Assembly: GCA_963842305.1 (NCBI GenBank)
Contig: CAWJFW010000003.1
Span: forward strand, 248,001 to 312,000
Direction: 5' to 3'
Length of the DNA: 64,000 bases
DNA from: JAIBJN01 sp963842305
Lineage (GTDB): Bacteria > Actinomycetota > Thermoleophilia > Gaiellales > Gaiellaceae
The translations under genes were made by a program, and so were the position numbers. How positions within the stretch are numbered: the first letter of the stretch is position 1; every line of letters starts with the position of its first letter. Below the pieces are notes generated by a model. It did not search any database. It saw nothing but the letters and a program-made list of their open reading frames with translations, and was not told the origin of the DNA. Below are positions 60,071 through 64,000 of the stretch, piece after piece.

Positions 60071-63000
60071 GTGCACACGTTTCGTCGCCTCGCCTATCCG
60101 GTGAAGCTCGCCTGGGTGAGGATGTCCCGCCGCGTTCCGACTGCGCTTCTCGCCGCGGCCGGAGTCGCTGCGGGAGCCGCGATGCTCGCCACCGTACTCG
60201 CCGGCACGGTCGTGGCACGGGACGAGAGCGTCGGGCGCGCAGTCGAGGACATCCCGGCTGCCCAGCGGTCGGTTCGCGCAGCCTGGTTCGGGATTCCGGC
60301 GCAGGACGAGGATCACGCAACCCTGGAGCGCACCGCGACGCAAGCTCTTACGAGCGTCGTCCCGGTGAAGCCCTCGTCCTTCGTCCTCTTCCGCGAGAGC
60401 ACGATTGCCGGCACCTACCTCGGGCTCGGCGCAGTCGACGGCCTCGCGGACTGGGTGACGCTGCGCTCCGGCCGACTGCCGCGAACCTGCGAGCCGGAAC
60501 ACTGCGAGGTCATCCGGATGCATGGACAGGGGAGCATCCCGAACGTCCCGGGCCTGCGGCTCGTCCAGGTCGGGACCGCAGTCGTCAAGTCACCGGTCCT
60601 GTTCGGGGATTTCATCGTCCCGGCGGAGAACGAGCAGAGCCGCGCGACGCTCAGCCCGAGCTACCTTGAAGCCGCCCGGTACCACCGTCCGGAACCGCCG
60701 CCGCTCGTTCTGGCCGAGGGCGTCTCCGGGCTCGCCTCATCCCCGAGGCTCGACGCCGTGTACCGCAGCTACGCATGGGTGGCGCCGCTCGAAGACGGAA
60801 CGGTCCGGGCCTGGGAGATCGACCGGCTGGCCGGGGATGCGATCCGGGCCCGCACGGACGCTCCAGACAACGTCGGGCGCATTCGACCTCACCGCGCCCG
60901 TCGAAGAGCTGCGGACTGCTGCAGAGGCGAGCAGCGTCGCCGGGCGCCGGCTCCTCCTGGTGGGCGGCGAGTCCGCGGCGCTCCTCTTCGCCTTCGCGGT
61001 CCTCGCCGCCGTGAGTATGCGCCGTGACAGCGAGGCGGCAAGGCAGCGGCTCACGTGGTTCGGCGCCAGGCGCTGGCAGCTCTCGATCTTCACGGGCATG
61101 GAGGCGGCGGTGATCGCAATCGGCGGAACCCTCGTCGGTTGGGCGCTGGGAACGCTTGCCGGAGCCGCGGTTGCCTCTCGGGCAGGGGCGCCTGTCAGTG
61201 ACGTGCTGGCACACTCGACGCTCTCTGCCACGGGCCTCCTGACCGGACTGGCGATCGCCGCCGCGCTCACGCTCGTGCTCCTCGCCGCCCTGCGGGCCAA
61301 GCCGGTCGCCTTCGGCGGGCGCTCCTTCTCCGCGTTGGACGCTGCCGCCCTCGGCGCGCTCGCAGTCGTCGTCGTCACCCTGCTCCGCGGCGACCTCGAC
61401 CAGCAGAGTCTGGCGGCCGAGTCGGGCACCTCCGTGGCGTTGGTCCTTCTTCCGGGCCTCGTCACGTTCATCGCGGCCGTCGTCTGTGCACGGCTCCTGC
61501 GCCCGGTGCTTCTCCTGCTGGAGCGGGCATCGAGAAATCGATCGGTCTCGCTCCGCCTCGCGGCGCTGTCGTTGGCTCGCCATCCTGGACACGCCGCTGT
61601 GGCCGCCGCCTTCCTCCTGGTCAGCGTCGGCCTCGCGGTCTTCGCGGAGAGCTACAGGACGACCCTCGACCGCGGGCAGGAGGAGCAGGCGGCCTTCGCC
61701 GTCCCCCTCGACTTCACGGTCAAAGAGGACCTCAGTCGCCTCATCCCCGTGCGGGAGGCGGTCACATCCGATCAACTTGCGGCCCTCGGCAAGGACGTCC
61801 AGGTCGAGCCCGTGCTGCGGCTCTCGGCCAACTCCGGCGGCGCCGGCGGGCGCACCGGCATCGCCGTGCTCGGCCTCGACTCGGATGCGATTCCCACGCT
61901 GAACGGCTGGCGCGACGACTTCTCCACGCTCCCACCGCGGACACTCGCCGAACGGGTCGAGCCTGCCGGAGACGCTGCGATGCGCGGCCCCGTGCTCCCC
62001 GTGGACGCGACGGCCCTCGAGCTTCCGGCGCGCGGGCAGCCTGTCGTGATTACCGCGAGCGTCCAGACGCCTGCCGGCGACTTCACGCAGCTCCAGCTTG
62101 GAACGCCCGACGACGAACGGGCAACGGTGCTCGCCGTACCCGTGCCCGAGGAGGCACGTGGAGGTCGGATCACGGCCCTCACCGTGTCGCCTCCTGTGAG
62201 GGTGCAGGAGCGCGGGGGCGAGGGAGTGCCGCTCGAGCTCGAGTTGGAGCTGGGCGGGCTCAGCGCCAGGACGCCGAGCGGAAGCGTCACGCTGGGGAAC
62301 TACCAGGATTGGCTCGCCGTCAACGGCATCGAGGCCGACGCCGACGGGAACGGAGCCACGCTCACCGGCACGCTCAGCGAGTCGGTCGCGAGCCGCTTCC
62401 GCCCCGCGCAGCCGAGCGACGAGCAGCCGCTCACGGTGATCGCCTCTCCAGACGTGGCAGCAGCCGCAGGGCCTGGTCGCGAGCTGGCGCTGCGGGTGGC
62501 CGGCGAGCAAGTCGTCGCCCAGGTCGTCGGGGTCACCGACCGCTTCCCAGGCGTCGGCGAGGACTTCGTGGTCGCCGACCGGACGCTGCTCGGCACCGCA
62601 CTCAACTCCGCTCGACCGGGCGTCGCCGTGTCGAACGAGGTCTGGCTTGGTGCGCCCACCGATCTGGGTCGGACCGAGCTTGCTGCGGCGCTCGCCCGCT
62701 CGCCGTACAACGTCCTCGCCATCGAGTCCCGCGCCGAGCTCGAGAGCTCACTCAGCAACGACCCGCTGGCGCGGGGAACACTCCTAACGCTGCTCGCGGC
62801 CGCCCTCGTAGCCCTTGGCCTTGCCCTCGTCGGGGTTCTGCTCGGGGTCGTGTCCGATGTGCGGGACGAGCGGGGTGAGCTCGACGACCTGGAGGCCCAG
62901 GGAGCACGGCCGGCTCTCCTACGGCGGGTCGTGCGCCTGAGAAGCCTCGTCGTCGTCTCGGTCGGCGTCCTCGGGGGCCTGGCGACGGCGGCGCTGCTCG

Positions 63001-63158
63001 GATTCCTCGTCGTCGACCTCGTCACCGTGACCGCAGACGCTCGCGCGACGGAGCTGCCGCTGAGGACGGCGATTACCTGGCCCGTTCTCGCCGCAGCGCT
63101 CGCCGCCGGCGTTCTCGCGGCCGCAACCCTCGTTACCGCCGCCTCCCGCCGCGTATGA
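60071..63158 (+). pseudogene. FtsX-like ABC transporter permease, frameshifted
   Basis: A large permease of about 1028 residues if corrected, with an N-terminal helix and a long extracytoplasmic region, a group of helices in the middle (LLLVGGESAALLFAFAVLAAV onward), a second extracytoplasmic region and four to five helices at the end (LLTLLAAALVALGLALVGVLLGVV). The frame breaks at about 60875-60877, in GGG after DNV; removing one G gives DNVGAFDLTAP and a continuous protein. A base-call error is likely. The start is uncertain: GTG 60071 is chosen; ATG 60122 and ATG 60029 are alternatives. Its stop overlaps the ATPase start (ATGA), so they form one transporter. Substrate unknown. Confidence 0.82.
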
Positions 63159-64000
63159 GCGACAGCGCCGTTCAGCTCCGCGACGTCTTCCGGGTCTACC
63201 CGGCGCCGGAAGGAGGCGTCGTGGCGCTTCAGGGCCTGACGCTGGACATCCGCGAGGGCGAGATCTGCGTCGTCCTCGGACCGAGCGGCTCGGGGAAGTC
63301 CACGCTCCTCCGCATGCTCGCGGCGCTCGACTCGCCGACCGCGGGGAGCGTGCACGTACTCGGCCGCGACCTCGCACGGCTGAGTCGTCGCGGCAAGGCC
63401 GCGTACCGCTCGGACGTCCTCGGCTATGCGGACCAGCACTACTGGCGTGCGCTCGCATCGGAGCTCGAGGTGCGGGAGCTCGTCGGCGTCCAGCTCGGCC
63501 TCGCGGGCCTACCACGGACGGAGCGTCTCGGACGCGCAGGGGAGCTGCTCGAGCGCGTCGGTCTACTCGACCGCGCGGAGGCCCATCCGCGCGAGCTCTC
63601 CGGAGGCGAGCAACAGCGCGTTGCGATCTGCGCCGCGCTCGCACATCGCCCGCGGCTCCTGCTCGCGGACGAGCCGACCGGCGAGCTCGACGCTGCGAAC
63701 GCCCGCCGGGTCTACGAGGCCATCGCCGAGCTCGCCCGTGAGGGAGGGACGACGACGGTGCTCGTCAGCCACGACCCGGAGTCGGCGAGCGTCGCCGACC
63801 GGATCGTGCGCGTTCGGGACGGTCGCGTGAGCGACGAGGCAGCACTTGCCGACGGCCGGGACGAGTCGATCGTCGTCGGCCGCGGGGGTTGGCTCCGACT
63901 CTCCGAGGAACTCCTCCGGCGAACCGGCATCCAGGCACACGCGAAGGCGACCCTCCACGAGCACGGCCTTCTGCTTCAGGCAACCGGAGACGTGGTCGCC
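63155..64000 (+). CDS. ABC transporter ATP-binding protein (3' end outside the window)
   Basis: ATPase partner of the FtsX-like permease (at least 282 residues; open to the last base). Walker A GPSGSGKST, signature LSGGEQQRVAICAAL, Walker B LLLADEPTGELDAANA and the H-loop LVSHDPE are intact, as in LolD/MacB-type ATPases. After the core (about 230 residues) the reading frame goes on with VVGRGGWLRLSEELLRRTG, an extension not usual for the group. ATG start overlapping the permease stop. Read directly from the sequence. Confidence 0.92.
   Translation, partial: MSDSAVQLRDVFRVYPAPEGGVVALQGLTLDIREGEICVVLGPSGSGKSTLLRMLAALDSPTAGSVHVLGRDLARLSRRGKAAYRSDVLGYADQHYWRALASELEVRELVGVQLGLAGLPRTERLGRAGELLERVGLLDRAEAHPRELSGGEQQRVAICAALAHRPRLLLADEPTGELDAANARRVYEAIAELAREGGTTTVLVSHDPESASVADRIVRVRDGRVSDEAALADGRDESIVVGRGGWLRLSEELLRRTGIQAHAKATLHEHGLLLQATGDVVA

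Overview
The window is high-GC DNA, well above 60% G+C by eye, packed with short operons. The gene set points to an Actinomycetota chromosome: OpcA beside glucose-6-phosphate dehydrogenase, an ANTAR response regulator, the fhaA-fhaB-pstP-ftsW/rodA-pbpA-pknB cell-wall signalling cluster, a DUF4446-like protein, the SUF operon and a caa3-type oxidase. The combination resembles Thermoleophilia/Gaiellales genomes. That placement is inference from memory, because no rRNA or tRNA gene is present to confirm it. I see no prophage, insertion sequence, CRISPR array or integron, and no gene-free stretch longer than about 250 bases.

Layout. 0-8 kb: an amidase end, then a minus-strand pentose-phosphate operon tkt-tal-gnd-zwf-opcA-pgl joined by short overlaps. 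8-17 kb: an ABC-F ATPase coupled to a small exported HExxH protein, a PdtaS/PdtaR-like GAF kinase and ANTAR regulator, a large multi-sensor histidine kinase, an OmpR-type regulator and a degenerate receiver protein. 17-20 kb: two divergent type I glutamine synthetases whose shared leader region holds strong RNA hairpins and an attenuator-like terminator. 20-23 kb: HNH endonuclease, acetyltransferase, DUF4446-like protein and an anchored coiled-coil protein. 22.9-34 kb: Ser/Thr phospho-signalling and cell-wall genes, comprising a kinase with a polytopic membrane domain, FhaA, FhaB, PstP, FtsW/RodA, a frameshifted PbpA, PknB with four PASTA repeats, Ddl, and a convergent second PknB-like kinase with a jelly-roll-like outer domain.

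34-38 kb: GABA aminotransferase, dCTP deaminase, a NAD(P)-binding protein, an unknown protein, a perfect terminator and a structured stretch of unknown class. 38-45 kb: a SUF iron-sulfur operon (sufC-sufB-VOC-sufD-methyltransferase-sufS-sufU-Rieske-O-methyltransferase). 45-49 kb: tatA-tatC, an amidohydrolase, a TPR protein, a STAS protein and a cytochrome c lipoprotein. 49-54 kb: an A2-like caa3 oxidase (ctaC, ctaD, ctaE) interleaved with two proteins that carry three copies of an Usp-like domain. 54-64 kb: SDR enzyme, a 37-residue membrane protein and two LysR regulators with inverted-repeat operators, an ECF sigma/anti-sigma pair, a PQQ-type sugar dehydrogenase, and an ABC transporter whose permease is frameshifted and whose ATPase runs off the window end.

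Two genes (pbpA and the ABC permease) have single-base frame breaks in G-runs, and at least four genes (pgl, ftsW, ddl, tandem Usp) lack a plausible ATG/GTG/TTG at their expected N-terminus. Together these leave open either sequence errors or genuine non-AUG initiation. The least explained items are the Usp-like domains in the oxidase operon, the glutamine synthetase leaders, the HExxH protein and the structured element near 37.45 kb.
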